Source: Limonium bicolor (Eukaryota; Streptophyta; Magnoliopsida; Caryophyllales; Plumbaginaceae). Taken from it: a stretch of DNA of 64,000 nt. Where the stretch lies: contig CM041780.1 of assembly GCA_023374045.1 (NCBI GenBank), positions 31,180,337-31,244,336 of the forward strand, in the 5' to 3' direction. Made by a program: the position numbers and the translations under genes. This document shows positions 46,521 through 60,244 of the stretch, in pieces. The notes below the pieces were generated by a model, which saw nothing but the letters and a program-made list of their open reading frames with translations, was not told the origin of the DNA and made no database searches. Each line of letters opens with the position of its first letter. Within the stretch, counting starts at the first letter, position 1.

Positions 46521-47897
46521 AAAGAACTTTGCCCTCAAAGTTGGTGAATCTAATATGTTACTTGTATAAATACTCTATGCTGAGGTTATGACCTCTACAT
46601 ATGACTGGTTGACTCCGAATGTCTGACATGACGCATACTACGCATCCAAACAGCATGTCACTGCATGCATAGCAATCAAAAATATCCGTTTTACTTCTCT
46701 CCAAAGGGGTCCATCCGTAGACAATTAGGTACCATCCTCCCCCAATGGCGAGTGATCCCCCAGGTACCAGTCACGTTTGAACACTTACGCTTTCTGGTTC
46801 ACGACCGTCATGACTTGAGCACTTACGCTTTCTGGCTCTACGGTCCTTTGGTTCTGATCAAATTCATTTGCTCATATAGAGATCCTCAGGCACTTACTCA
46901 TACTTACTTACTCATACTTTACTCATACTTACTTCGGGACTACACTGCCCCAGTGCCTTTGGAAAATACAAAACACACACTGTCACCATACAAACGGTGT
47001 AGTGGTTTCAAACTACTCTACACTTCCACAGACTCAAAACTAACTTCACCTCCTATGGTTTCGACCGGATACCCGTGCCTAGGCATGGAAGATCCACTAG
47101 CGCCCGTGGGAGCGGTTTCAAAACCGATCCTTATTCTCAAGTTGTAGAAAACATTGTACCAAATTAGTTTTGGAAATTCGTTTTGAAAACTTGCATACAT
47201 CTCCCAAATCCATTTATGATTATTACACCTATTACTAATGTTATTACTGTGACCACTTAAGGAGCTTCCAGAGTCCTTCAACCCCAATGTGATCAACATT
47301 GATGTTGAATTATCCTTCCACCCCAATTTGTGTTCGGCTTCCCTTGATTGCTAGCAAATCAAGTTTCACTTCCCACCTCAATACAAACAGACAGCTCGTC
47401 AAACATCATTCCATTTTCTATCTTTTTAATCTTGCTACTCATAATCATACACATACATTTTCCAATTTATATGATTCACTTACTTACTTACTAATCATCT
47501 CATAAATTATTACTGCATCTTCTCCAACTATATACTTAAGAAATTCATGGGTATAATATCCCATTAATCTGCTATACCAAATTCATACTCATAGAATACA
47601 TCGGTTTCGTGCCGATTTATACTCATTATATACATTGGTTCCATACCGATTTATACTCCTCAAGTCTCCCATACATACTCATTCCTCATACTATTACCAA
47701 TCAGGGTCCTCATTCCCCTGGAGTTCCTCCACTCCTTTCTTATACTTGTTTCTCAAATAACTACAATACAATACACGATAAGTGAATACAAATGTTTATG
47801 TAACATAAGTATCAATCATCAAAACAAATTCTTTTGCGCTATGCGCATTGTAGTTTACGCACCTATCATGTAAAAACATACATTTCATGGTTTTCGC

Positions 47898-47909
47898 TCT
47901 ACCCCCCTT
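47898..47909 (-). other. Internal polypurine-tract copy, INT2
   Basis: An identical 12-base AAGGGGGGTAGA lies 1389 bp upstream of the 3' PPT. Next to it is a GATTACG/CGTAATC stem-loop (47918-47935). Confidence 0.75.
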
Positions 47910-50777
47910 AAAAGGGATTACGCCCACGTAATCTACCATGTGTCAACATTGGACATTGGTCGAACGCATTCAGCCGTCATGGGGTGGTTCACTTTCCATG
48001 CGGTCTATTATACAATGTTCCTTGATCAACGGGTCTTAACCGTACTGTCGGTTAGTCCCTGCATCAAGAATTTTCATCGGAGTTTATTTAACTTTCATCG
48101 GGTTTGGTTCTAGGTGTATTTCACTTAGAATACTGGGCCCACTAGCTTCTGCTGCGCGACCCTGATAACTTGGGTTATTCGCCCTTCTTATTATCTTAAA
48201 TGTGCTATACAACCCCTTTTTATCCCCCTTATTGTGGGAATAAGGTCTGTTCCATCTCGCGTGGTATTCTTTTACCGTGCGTGAACTTAATGAGTTCTAG
48301 ATTATAACCAGATCCCTGGCCATCTATATACATACTGTTGTGTTTGGTAGTGATCATTCACTTGGCTCCTCCAACTTATTGTCGGGTAAGGCTAAGTCAC
48401 TACTTAGTTGTAGTGCTTCCTCTGTTGTTAGTAGCTTCTGAATTACACCAGTTTCTCTGGTTCATTACAAGTGTTCTTTACTTGTATGACCTTGTATTTT
48501 CAATGCGTCGGTCCTTGTGACTTTCTTAAGTCTCATTTCACCTTTATTCCTGTGGAATTCACATCTTGTGATTGTTGGTGTCTTTCACACTCTCCGTGTT
48601 TCTTTGGCCTTAGGCCGCACGGTTTGTTTCTAAGCTTTTGCTTAACTGGCTTGCGCCATGTTTACTGGTGAAAGGAAGGCTTTACCACAATTTACATTTC
48701 CTAATATTCCTAGCTATCCCACTCGATCATTAACTGCGCAAATGCAATACCAAAACACTCAGTCCTACAGAGTGCAGAGGTGTAAACTCTTGGCAGTAAC
48801 TCTCTTATGAGATCGCAATAGGACTGATCGTTACTCTTTCAGGTGGTGCTTCATCATTTCGTGTGGACTCCTGGCTTGTTGCCCGGTCTGTCCACTATCT
48901 CGTATTAACAATTCCATAGCATTGGTGACTACTCATATACATTGGTCGCCTGTTGCACACCGTGTTCTTACTGATTCCACAGTATTGGCTTACATGGCAT
49001 CCACTGTTGCTAGCTTCAGCTCATGCATCTCTATCATTTATACAATGGTTCCCCATGTATTTGGCAAATATAGAATATGGTATTACTTTATTTTTTTGAG
49101 CTCTGAGCATTATTGGTTTTATAACCGGTTATTCCTTGGTTGTCAACAATTGCTGTTGAAACTTATTTCACATTGCTTGACAATAGTTATATGCTCAAGC
49201 TTGACTACACTAGTAGTTCTGAAAGGAATATATTTCCCGACAGTTACTGGTGGTATCCCCTTCTTGGGATCCATGTGTTCCACTCTTGTGGTCTCACATT
49301 ATGAGGGGCGTCCTCATTCATCGGTTGTTACTCTTTTATCAGTGTCGTCCTTGACAACCTTCCATATGGTTCACAAAGGTTTTGCAACCGTTGGGTTGTT
49401 TGTGGTAATAGTTTCATGGCCTACTAGTCATATTGCCTAGAGCTCTGCTCCTCCTAGGCTGTTCCAAATTGGTTACTTCTCCATATACCATAGAATGGCT
49501 TGGAGGTGATACTGGGCTCCATGATAAGATCGTCGCATCACGCTTCCGTTTGTTGGAGACCCTTTTTGTATCTTGATATTGATCGATACCATTTATTAAT
49601 TTGGGGTATCCCCTGCCAAGTGGGATCCCTTCGGTGTCCTAACCGGATGTTCATTCCAATTGTGGTGTTGTTACCACGATATCTCGTTCGACTGTGTTGA
49701 CTGGATACCCTTTATGGATTGCTCCTGGGTAGTATCGATTATACGGTAGTATCTGACACTTATGAGTATGTTCAGTTTATTGTCCTACCTTGCGGTTCTG
49801 GATCTGAGTTATCCATTAAGGGTTATAAAGTCTCCCGTTCTTAGGGTAGACCATTGGTGTTTTTCCTTATGTTATAGCGGATTTCATATCCCTTCCGGTG
49901 ATGAATGGTATTTCTGGTACCTTATAACATCACCCTATATGTTTGTGGTAGTTGTTCTGGGAATTTTATCCCGTTCATTGAACACTGGTGTGTTAATGTT
50001 AGGCATTTGCCTTACTGTGCTTAGACTGGGTATTCCTTCCAGTTATCAAGCTTTGCTTAGATATCTTCGAGACATATCCAATGTCTTATCCCGTTGTTAG
50101 TGCTTCTCGCACTTTCAACTCTTAATGGCTCACCTGAAGTGAGTTTCTGACTCCTTAGCTCGTAAGCTTACCTGAGTTTCCTTTGTTCGGATAAGGTAAC
50201 CAGTTGTTCTGTTCCGAATTTACTTATGGTCCGTAGAACAGAGTTGACTACTTCCCGTGTTTCGTACACTACATGTATACATACGTGGGGTACCGTCTTG
50301 GCACGTTACCACTTACCTAACTATCTGTCAGGCCCGCAAGCACCTTCGGAGTGCGGTCATCCCACATCCTGTATTTGGGTACACTCGTAGTGTTCGTCAC
50401 ACGCCTAGGTGAAGTATTCTATTGTCAACTCCTCTTGTATCTTTCTATGACACTCACCGTAATTCTGTTGGTTTGGTTTTAAAAATCCAGGGTTTAAGAG
50501 AAGAGTTTTGGTTTTGAAAGAAAATTTGGGTTTTGAAACAACGGCTCGATGTGAAAAGCAATTTTTCATGGCGTTGCCATGATTCAGGTCTTGACCAAGT
50601 TCAGCTTCTTGCTGACTGGTACACTCTTAATACAATGGTCGGGCCGTTAGGCCTTTCCGAGGTTTCATTATTTAAGTACTTAGGATTGGTGATCCTATAT
50701 CTGCTCCATTCGTCATAGCGGTACTTTATCAAGTATTTGCGGGTTGTTAAAAGTCTCCCAACCGTCTTGCAGTTGCT

Positions 50778-50798
50778 GCACTTGCCCTGGGCAAGTGC
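50778..50798 (-). other. Perfect leader palindrome (INT2)
   Basis: Same arms and centre as in E1 and INT1. Confidence 0.7.
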
Positions 50799-51672
50799 GC
50801 GGGTAGGTTGTTTTTTCGGTTAACGTATACCGATTGTGGTATCATTTCCATCCATAATTGGTGGTTTTGTCGGATCTTCCTTTGATCTTTTGATCTTGGT
50901 GATCCATCTCCTGAGTCGTTTCTCAGGTACTTGACATGGTTGTCATCCATCCGGGTGTCTCACACCTTCGGTGTGGTTAACGAGACTTGACTTATCCTTA
51001 GGAACCATGTTGCGGTCCTATATGTGTCTGTGTTATGATTTCTTCCATAGTTATCTGAACTATGTTGTTTGGTTATTACAGCCTCTTGGCATGTAGGTTT
51101 GGTATTAATCCAACCTCGACTAATTCCTTAGTCGGTTTGTATACCGTTGTTGGTATCATCAAAGATTATAGTCCGTAGACTCTCTTGTCTCGGCTTGTTA
51201 CTCCATCTTCCTTGCTTCATTGCACGTTTGTGCTTCTCTTCTTGCTGGCTACACATGGTTCTCGCGACTGCGAAGCATGTCGCCCCATGGTGCCATAAAT
51301 TCCACTATCCTTATTTAGGATTTTCAATCCTCCGCTATTAAGTGCGGTCCTTGTCATTCAACGGAACCGTCTTCTGGACTTCCAGTTCTTGGACTCTCCG
51401 TATGACAGGTTCTTTTGTAATAAGGTTTGTTTTGCACTGCCAGATCGGGTTTTACCCGAGTGTGAGAGGTCTTTCCCACTCTCTAGCGTTCTCGTCCCAG
51501 CTTTACAACGGGGACGCGGAGGGCGGGTATGGTTACTGTAGGTATCCAGATCACACTGGAAATTCCTATCTAGCGTCCTCACACACTAGCACTCAACCCA
51601 TAGCCCTAAGTCTCTACTTCCTAACTCGGTATTTACCTAAACTCGGTATTTCATCCATCAGAGTGATACTTC

Positions 51673-51684
51673 GCTCTGATACCA
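51673..51684 (-). other. Primer-binding site of unit 2 (tRNA-iMet type)
   Basis: On the minus strand this reads TGGTATCAGAGC. The overlapping stem has one mismatch (AGAGTGA facing TCGCTCT). Confidence 0.85.
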
Positions 51685-51689
51685 CTTTT

Positions 51690-54600
51690 TGTAACACCCC
51701 TACCGCTAATACCGTCATTGCTATACAAATACTTACCTTCGCAGCGGATACTCCTTACACAACGGCGGGTGTACAATGCCGTTAGTCACCCACGTGACTA
51801 ACAAGGCGAGTTACAGTACTACATACTATCGGTCTGATGAACATGAACATACCGAGTACTCTACACGATACAACACTTCCCATTGCATACTCATCCATAA
51901 TCCAATTACAACTCCAATACATTACTATACCGAGTATACTACAATCCTTAAATTACCGATACAGTTTAAGCTTCCAAATTCGCATTACAATACAAGTGCC
52001 AATCCCTACTATACAACTACCCATGCTTACGTAGCAGTCCCCGTCCTACTCTCTCGAACGGTGATCAGCTTCGGGTACCTGCACACTAAAAACGGTCCCC
52101 CGAGGGGGTCAGCTTACGCTGCACATGAAATTCACATATACCGCGTGCTAACCGCGGTACACCGACTACTTTGGGTCGGATATACATGGAGTTCATTTTA
52201 CATGCATACATACATACTCATGCTACACCAATACATTCACAATACCTACATACACATACAAGGTTCAATACTTACTAAGGAAGACAATTCGATTGTCAAC
52301 CGTTCATACTAGCTATTTGTTCAATACTCTTTCATTGCGTTACTCGTTACTCTACTCATACTCACTCCTTACTCTTGTATACTCATCACTCCATGTTCGG
52401 TATCCTACTCGTACACGATCCTTACTCTGTACTCGTTACTACACTTGTGTATACTTGCTACTCAATACTTCATACTTACTCATATGTACTCGGTACTCAG
52501 TACTTACTCATACATACTCAATACTCGGTACGCATTACATACTCATACTCACTTCTTACTCAGTACTCATTACTTTCTCATACTAACGCAATACTCATTA
52601 CCTTGGCCTCTGGGCGGAGTCATACACAAGACTCGCCACCGGACCTACAATACGAGGGCTATACGCTTAGCTCCTCAAATACTCAAATGTCCGTTTTACC
52701 GGACTACTCAAATTCCCAACACTCTTCTCTTAGAGTATAATAGAATATCATGGATTAGCCTAGAAGTATCTCTCTCGATAACCTCTGCTAGCTTAGGGAA
52801 TTACCACCGTCTAGTATCCTCAGATTTAAGGGTTTCCCCAACATATCGAATACTCTCTCGTTTGGGGCATACTTACATCAGTCGGGTCTTCTCATAATGG
52901 GTCGACTAATTGCTAAGGGGTTTGGAGATCCCTCATCATTCTTTACTACTCTCATGGTTTATGTCTTGCACCAAGATTAATTCCTCTATTAGAGGTTACT
53001 TGTATACTTCTAATACTTATTAGTTGTGGATTATTCATCTCGGTTCTCCTACCGTTATCGGGAGGTTATTACTCCCGTACACTCTCTCACATTCTAGTGA
53101 GTTCATTGGGTTGCGTTATCTATGGTTGATTCGATAGTTTAGTGCGTTGCTACGTTTCCATTAGTTCACGACGTGATTCTTACTACGAGTCACTACACAA
53201 CAAGACTCATCTATGAGTCGTACTACACACTAAAGGAAGCCACACAATCAAACAAGAGGGGTTAGCTCACGCAACATACATCAAGACATACAATGAAGGC
53301 AATAAACCATTTTCATGCTTTAGTCTTGATTAGCCGGCATACAGCATACAAATCAACGTAACTCGGTTAGCATACGGGGCATGAGAAAATCATACCTTTC
53401 ACCGGAGTTAGCTTTAACACGTGTGTTCCCTCGTTCCTTGGTATTCACACTTGTTCCACTGATAAAGTTCAAACATCATTATTAATACTATACTCTTACG
53501 ATACACAAATAATTACTACTCCCTTACCTACTTACCCCGGTTATCCCGGTGTACTTAATGTTCTATACTCTCATCTTACTTGGTTATTTTTTGTACTTTT
53601 TTCCTACTCATATACTTACTTCCTTACCATTACTACTTCATTAATGGTGTATTACTACATATATATGCATATATGGGCATAGACCTATATATATACATAT
53701 GATTACTATAATCATATAATAAAACAATTTTTTTTTTACTCGAACCGGACTTGCGACCGAACTTGCAAGTCCGGTCGCAAGTTCGGTCCATTCAGAAGCT
53801 TTCATCTACGGAATTTTCTGGTCGACCGAACTTGCAAGTCCGGTCGCAAGTTCGGTCCATTCCAGAAGGTTTCAGACGGAAGAATTTTCTGGTCCGACCG
53901 AACTTGCATGTCCGGTCGCAAGTCCGGTCTATTCCAGAAGGTTTCCCGTCTTTGTAATTCTTGGCTCGACTGAACTTGCAGGTTCAGTCGCAAGTCCGGT
54001 CCGGCCCAGTACTTCAGTTTCAAAATCTGTTTTCAGTCCTCTCTTTTACCCATTACTTCCCCAATCTTCCTACATGTAATCCCACATGTTTTAGTGCCAT
54101 TTAGGCTTCCTAATATACTCAATCCATCCACCAATCCATTACTAAATCCAACAATCAACTTACACAATTCCCTTACTCCTTTTCCAACACTTGTAATAGT
54201 TTTTGTTACACTTATGCTACAGATTCTAAAACTCAAGTCTCTCATCCAATACTTCCTCAACCAATGCTTCTCCTAGCATCCTAAATACCTCTCCTTTCCA
54301 TGCCAATTCATTTCCAAGCCATTACAACATCTATACCCAAGTCCAACATCCATTTTACTAAGTCTTGCACTCTCATTCTTCCTAATTCCTTCAAGGAAAT
54401 CCAATACCTCTTGCTACAGATTTTTACCTTCTTATTTCTCATACTACAACCACCATCCCATGGTCATTAAACATCTCCACTATCCCCAACACATACCTTG
54501 GTTCTCCTATTCACCAAGACATTCTTAATACACAATTCCTACTAAAATTTTGCCATAGTTCACCTACTTTCCTTACATCCTCAATGCACATTCTCTCATC

Positions 54601-56210
54601 AAATTCAACCTAAAGCTAGCCACACCCAAAAAGGGTCCTACCAGCACACATACAAAATCTTAATACACCAATACTTCTTCAATCACAATACTAATACATC
54701 ATTACTTCCTCCACTAACAATACTAGTACACATACACCATTCATTTGGCTCTAAGGCCTACAAATCCACACATTTGCTCACAAATACTCAAAGTTCCACA
54801 AACTACAATACCAATACAATAGTTTAGGTTCTTTATTTGTTCACCCATTCCCATTACACTAATGCATTAAATTAATCATTAAGAAGGAGCTCTTACCTTG
54901 AGCTTTTGATTCCTTCATTTCTTTTCCATTTCTCCTCCTTCTCTCTTTCTTGTCCAAATCGGTTTTGTGGGGAATGGAGTTTCCAAACTCCATTCCCATC
55001 ACCCAATTACACAAAAGACAAGTATAATCAATACACTACCCTTAGATTCATATTAATCCATTGAGATATTCAAAACAAGATTTCTAGGGTTTACCTTTGG
55101 AGTGTTTTAGGAGGGGTTTTTAGCCCTTGGTTCAAGAAGGTGTTCTCACCACCATTAGAGGGTTGAAGCAAAGGCTCCAACACAAGAGGAAAAACAAGGT
55201 AAGAGAGAGAGACAAAAATCGGCCACCAAGGAGATGGAGAAAAGTGAGGTCTTTCATGGAGATTTTTACCTTGTTTGAAAGAGGAGACTCCAAGCTTCAC
55301 AATGGTGCGCTTTTCTCTTCAAATGGGGAAAACCCAAGGAGATGAAGTTGCTCATTTTCGGATTTTGAAAAGATAGAATGTAGAGCTTGAAGAGAGGAGT
55401 TCAAATATGTATTTTATTTTACATTTGGAGCTCAAATGGAGCTAGAGCATGGAGAGAAAGAAGAGAAGCCATGAGAGGTGTTGGAGCTTCTCAAAATCGC
55501 CACCCCATGGAGAAGGAGAGAGAAATCGATGGGGGAAGGAGAAAGAAGAAAGAAAAGGAGAAATGGGAAGTGAGGTGAGAGAAAAAGGTTAAAGTACCTT
55601 TTCTACTTTTTGCTTTTGACTCTCCTTATTTAATTAGCTAGTTACATGTGTGTGTGAGAGTGAGCTGTTTATACCTTAAAAACCCGGCCCCCACTGTTAT
55701 ACTAGCTGGAGCGTTTTTCGTCTTTTACACCCCGCTTTTATTTTACCCGGTTTTGATACTATTCACTAACCGGGCCCGTTTTCCGGAATTTTTCTCGTTT
55801 CTTTATTTTTATTGGTTATTAAGCTTTCGTAAATGATTAATAATTTTATTTAATGATTTATAATTTTTACGGGTCCGTTTGACCACTTAAAGTCACGTTT
55901 TCGGTTTTCCCCGAAAAACGTGCACTAAAGCTCTTTTAGCGTTTTAATACATTTCTTGGATCCGTTTTCTTCGGGAATCGTTCCCGTATACTAATTAGGC
56001 AAATAGCCTTAGGAATCCTCATAATACTCTAACCGAGGTCTCGTACCTCCTTCGGTTATTTAATGCTCCTTTTAGCGTTTTCCGCTTTCTAAGCGTTTCC
56101 TCATTTCTTTTGGATTTATTTTCCTTACCAAAAATTACTTAGGCACTATTTGGCCCTTAAATACTATATTAGAATAATTTAATCACCATATTTAAGTTCG
56201 GGGTATTTCA
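51690..56210 (-). mobile_element. E2 LTR3 (5' LTR of the second unit)
   Basis: The LTR is uninterrupted at 4521 bp, TGTAACACCCC...GGGGTATTTCA, and is the reference copy for the family. It contains the TACTC tract (~52,320-52,610), a dyad array (53741-54004), a short AT repeat (~53,655-53,700), a purine-rich stretch (~55,380-55,590) and a TATA-like box (55668-55673, minus). ACCTC follows it. Confidence 0.9.
53741..54004. repeat. Four-unit dyad array in LTR3
   Basis: Same ~70-bp units as in LTR1, with small differences such as GGTTCAGTCGCAAG in the last unit. Confidence 0.85.
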
Positions 56211-56215
56211 ACCTC
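56211..56215. repeat. Target site duplication ACCTC, right copy
   Basis: Matches 11720-11724. E1 internal sequence continues directly after it (AGACATGGCG, cf. the CATGGC segment near 20,300). Confidence 0.9.
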
Positions 56216-58833
56216 AGACATGGCGACACCATGAAGAACATCTTTTAACACCGAACTGTTATTTCAAAACTCAGATTTTCTTTCAAAACCACAAACCCTT
56301 CTTTTAAACCTTGGATTTTTAAAAACCAAACCGACGGAATTTCGGTGAGTATCATAGAATGATACAAGAGTGCTGATAATAGAATACTTCACCTAGGCGT
56401 GTGACGAACACTACGAGTGTACCCAAATACGGGATGTGGGACGACCGCACTCCGAAGGAGCTTGCGGGCCTGACAGATAGTTAGGTAAGTGATTACGTGC
56501 CAACAAGGTACCCCACGTATGTATACATGTAGTGTATGAAACACGGGAAGTAGTCAACTCCGTTCTACGGACCATAAGTAAATTCAAACCCAAACAGTTA
56601 GATACTTCAAACAAGCAATGGGAACTCAGATAAGCATACAAGTTAAGGAGTCAAGAACTCACTCCAGGAGGATGATTAAAGGTTAAAGTGCGAGAAGCAC
56701 TAACAACGGAACAAGACATTGGATATGTCTAGAAGATATTGAAGTAAAACATGATAACTGGAAGGAATACCCAGTCTAAACACTGTAAGGCAAACGCCTA
56801 ACATACACATAGTGTTCAACGAACGGGATGGAATTCCAAGGACAACTACCACAAACATACAGGGTAATCATATAAGGTACCAGGAAATACCTTGCATCAC
56901 CGAAGAAATATCAAACCAGTTGTGACATAAGGAAAATAGCAATGGTCTACCCTAAGAATGGGAGACTTTATAAACCTCAATGGGATAACTCAGATCCAGA
57001 ACCGCAAGGTAGGATAACAGACTAGACACACTCATAAATATCAGCCAGATGGAATGGCATCACTTAACAACACCCCAGGAGCAGTCCTTCAACGGTGTCG
57101 GAAGTGTGATAAAAGTACAAGAGCTAGAATGGACACTCGGTTAGAACACCGAAGGGATCCTACTTACTAGGGATACCCTAAATTAACAACGACGACAATC
57201 ACATCAAATTACTTACCTCCAAACCAATTGAAGGTATAAGGAGAGCAAAGCTTGTGAACCGCCTAAGATGAGCAAAGCTCTAGGCAACATGGCTAGTATG
57301 CCATAAACCTACTACAGGACACAACCCAAAGGTTGCAAAAACCAATGTGAACGATATGAAGTGTTGCCAAGAACGGCACCAGTGAGATGGTTAAATAACT
57401 AACGAGGAAAGATACCCCTCGTTATAGTGGTACCGCAAGAGCGGTGAACATACAAATCCCAGGGAGGGGATACCATCAATAAATGTCTGAAAGTATATCC
57501 CTTTCAGAACTACTAATGTAGTGAAGCTTGAGCATACAATTATTACCAAGCATGTAAAATAAGCTGCAATAGCAATTGTTGACAGCCAAGGATAATCGAT
57601 TCTTAAAGTAAAAATAAATAACGCTCAAGGAGCTCAGAAGTATAAACACCGAACCATGGTATAAATGGTGAAAATGCATGAGCTGAAGCTAGCAACAGCG
57701 GATGCCATGTAAACCAATACGGTAGAATCAGTAAGAACATGGTGCGCAGCAGGCGACCATGTATGTGAATAATCACCCAATTCTATGGAGTTGCTAACAC
57801 GAGATAGTGAATAGACCAGACAACAAGCCAGGAGTCTACACCAAATAACGAAGCACCTCACAAAGAAGTAATATTCATTCCTATTCCACATGAGAGATTT
57901 ACTGCCAAGGGTTTACGCCTCTGCACTCTGTAGGACTGAGTGTTTTGGTATTGCTCTTGTGCAGTTAATGATCTAGTGGGATAGCTGGGAATATAGAAAT
58001 GTAAATCATGGTAAATTCTTCCTTTTCACCAATGAACATGGCATAAGCCAGTTAAGCAAAAGCTTAGAAACAAACTGTGCGGCCTAAGGCCAAAGAAGCA
58101 CGAAGAGTGTGAAACACACCTACAATCACAAGATGTGAATTCCATTGGAATAAAAAGTGAAAGGAGACTTAAGAAATTCAGTTGGACCGACACATAGAAA
58201 ATGCAAGGTCATACAGTAAAGAACACTTGTACTGAACCAGAGAAACTGGTATAATTCAGAAGCTACTGCCAACAGAGGAAGCCCTACAACTATGTAGTGA
58301 CTTAACCTCACCCGACAATAAGTCGGGGGAACCAAGTGAATGATCACTACAAAACACAACAGTATGTATATAGATTGCTAGAGAGCTGGTTATAAATCTA
58401 AAACTCATTGAGTTCGCGCACGGTAAAAGAAATACCACGCTTGATTGAATAAACCTCATTCCCATAATAAGAGGGATAAAGGCGATGTGTAACACGTTAA
58501 GGATAACAAGAAGGGTGAATAACCCAAGTTATCAGGGTCGCGCAGTAGAAGCTAGAAGGCCCAGAATTCTAAGTGAAATACAGCTAGTGAATAAATGGTT
58601 AATTATCAATGCCTTAAAGTCATTTATGCAAGAACCGAACCCGGTTAAGAGTTAAATAAACTCCGAATGAAATTCTTGATGCAGGGACTAACCGGTAATA
58701 CGGTTAAGACCCATTGATCAAGGAACATTGTATAATAGACCGCATGGAAGCTGAACCACTCCATGACGGCTGAATGCCTTTGACCAATGTCCAATGATGA
58801 CACATGGTAGATTACGTGGGCGTAATCCCTTTT

Positions 58834-58845
58834 AAGGGGGGTAGA
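58834..58845 (+). other. Internal polypurine-tract copy, E1
   Basis: AAGGGGGGTAGA, identical to the 3' PPT at 60232-60243, 1398 bp upstream of it. Confidence 0.75.
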
Positions 58846-60231
58846 GCGAAAACCGTAAAGTGTAAATTTTACGTGATAGGTGCGTAAACTGCAACGTGCA
58901 TAGCGCAAAAGAATTTGTTTTGATGGGTGATACTTACGTTACATAAACATTTGTATTCACTCATCGGGTAATTGTAGTTTTTGAGAAGTAAGTATAGGAA
59001 AAAGTTGTAGAGAAACTCCAGGGGAATGAGAACCCGATTGGTAATAGTATGAGGAATGAGTATGTATGGGAGACTTGAGGAGTACAAATCGGTATGGAAC
59101 CAATGTATGTAATGAGTATAAATCGGTACGAAGCCGGTGTATTTTATGAGTATAAATTTGGTATAGCAAATTAATGGGATATTATACCCATGAATTTCTT
59201 AAGTATAGTAGTCGGAGAAGATGTAGTAATAATTGGTGAGATGATTAGTAAGTAGGTAAGTGAATCATACGAATTGGAAAAATGTATGTGTGTGATTATG
59301 AGTAGCAAGATTAAAAAGATAGAAAACGAAATAATGGTTGACGATTTGTCTGTTTGGAATGGAGGTGGGAGGTGGAACTTGGTTTGCTTGCGATCAAGGG
59401 AAGCCGAGCACAAATTGGGGTGGAAGGATAATTCAACACCAATGCTGATCACATTGGGGTTGAAGGACTCTGGAAGCTCCCTTAAGTGGTCGCAGAAATA
59501 ACACTAGTAATAGGTATAATCATCATTAATGGAATTTGGGAGATGTATGCAAGTTTTCAAAATGAATTTCCAAAACTAATTTGGTACAATGTTTTCTTCA
59601 AACTTGAGAATGAGGATCGGTTTTGAAACCGCTCCCACGGGCGCTAGTGGATCTTCCATGCCTAGGCACGGGTATCCGGTCGAAACCATAGGAGGAGAAG
59701 CTAGTTTTGAGTCGGTGGGAGTGTTGATTAGTTTTGAAACCACTACACCGATCGTACGGTGACAGTGTGTGTTTTGTATTTTTCAAGGGCACTGGGGCAG
59801 CGTAGTCCCGAGTAAGTATGAGTAAGTATGCGTAAGTATGAGTAAGTAAGTATGAGTAAGTGCCTGAGGATCTCTATATGTGCAAATGAATTTGATCTGA
59901 ACCAAAGGACCGTAGAGCTAGAAAGTGTAAGTGCTCAAGTCATGATGGCCGTGAACCAGAAAGCGTAAGTGTTCAAACGTGACCGGTACCTGAGGGATCA
60001 CTCGACTGGGGGAGGATGGTACCTAATTGTCTGCGGATGAACCCCCTTGGAGAGGAGTAAAACGGATATTTTTTATTGCTATGCATGCGTGACATGCTGT
60101 TTGGATGTGTAGTATGCATCATGTCAGACGTTTGGAGTTTGACAAGTTATATGTAGAGGTCATAGCCTTAGCATAGAGTATTTATACAAGTAACAGTATT
60201 AGACTCACCAACTTTGAGGGCAAAGTTCTTT

Positions 60232-60243
60232 AAGGGGGGTAGA
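60232..60243 (+). other. 3' polypurine tract of E1
   Basis: AAGGGGGGTAGA, one base before the LTR start TGAAATACC at 60245. Confidence 0.88.
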
Positions 60244-60244
60244 T

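Larger units (their letters stand above)
46508..51689 (-). mobile_element. E2 INT2: non-coding internal region
   Basis: The region is 5182 bp and collinear with INT1. It has the primer site at 51673-51684 (its stem has one mismatch), the leader palindrome at 50778-50798, the internal PPT at 47898-47909, the hairpin at 47343-47363 and the 3' PPT at 46509-46520. No coding domain. An antisense ORF at 48922-49440 is split by a short indel in INT1 and is not considered real. Confidence 0.85.
11725..56210 (-). mobile_element. E2: tandem LARD-type element, LTR-INT-LTR-INT-LTR
   Basis: Three LTRs (11725-16250; 21423-46507 with nested insertions; 51690-56210) alternate with two internal regions (16251-21422; 46508-51689). 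All are minus-strand. Each internal region has a primer site at its right end and a polypurine tract at its left end. ACCTC flanks the whole array. Neither internal region contains recognisable gag or pol, so this is a non-autonomous LARD-type element, probably mobilised by a gypsy relative (inference). The ~4.5-kb LTRs and ~5.2-kb non-coding interior fit the LARD description. Confidence 0.88.
56216..60244 (+). mobile_element. E1 internal region, second part
   Basis: About 4.03 kb, collinear in reverse complement with 16,251-20,310 of INT1 but clearly more diverged. It ends in the PPT at 60232-60243. It contains the internal PPT copy (58834-58845), the neighbouring GATTACG/CGTAATC stem (~58,810-58,827) and the decayed hairpin (59378-59398). 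No gene. Confidence 0.85.

Noticed and set aside
48922..49440. 172-residue ORF antisense to INT2
   Set aside because: The equivalent in INT1 (18655-19166) is split by a short indel, and no domain is recognisable.
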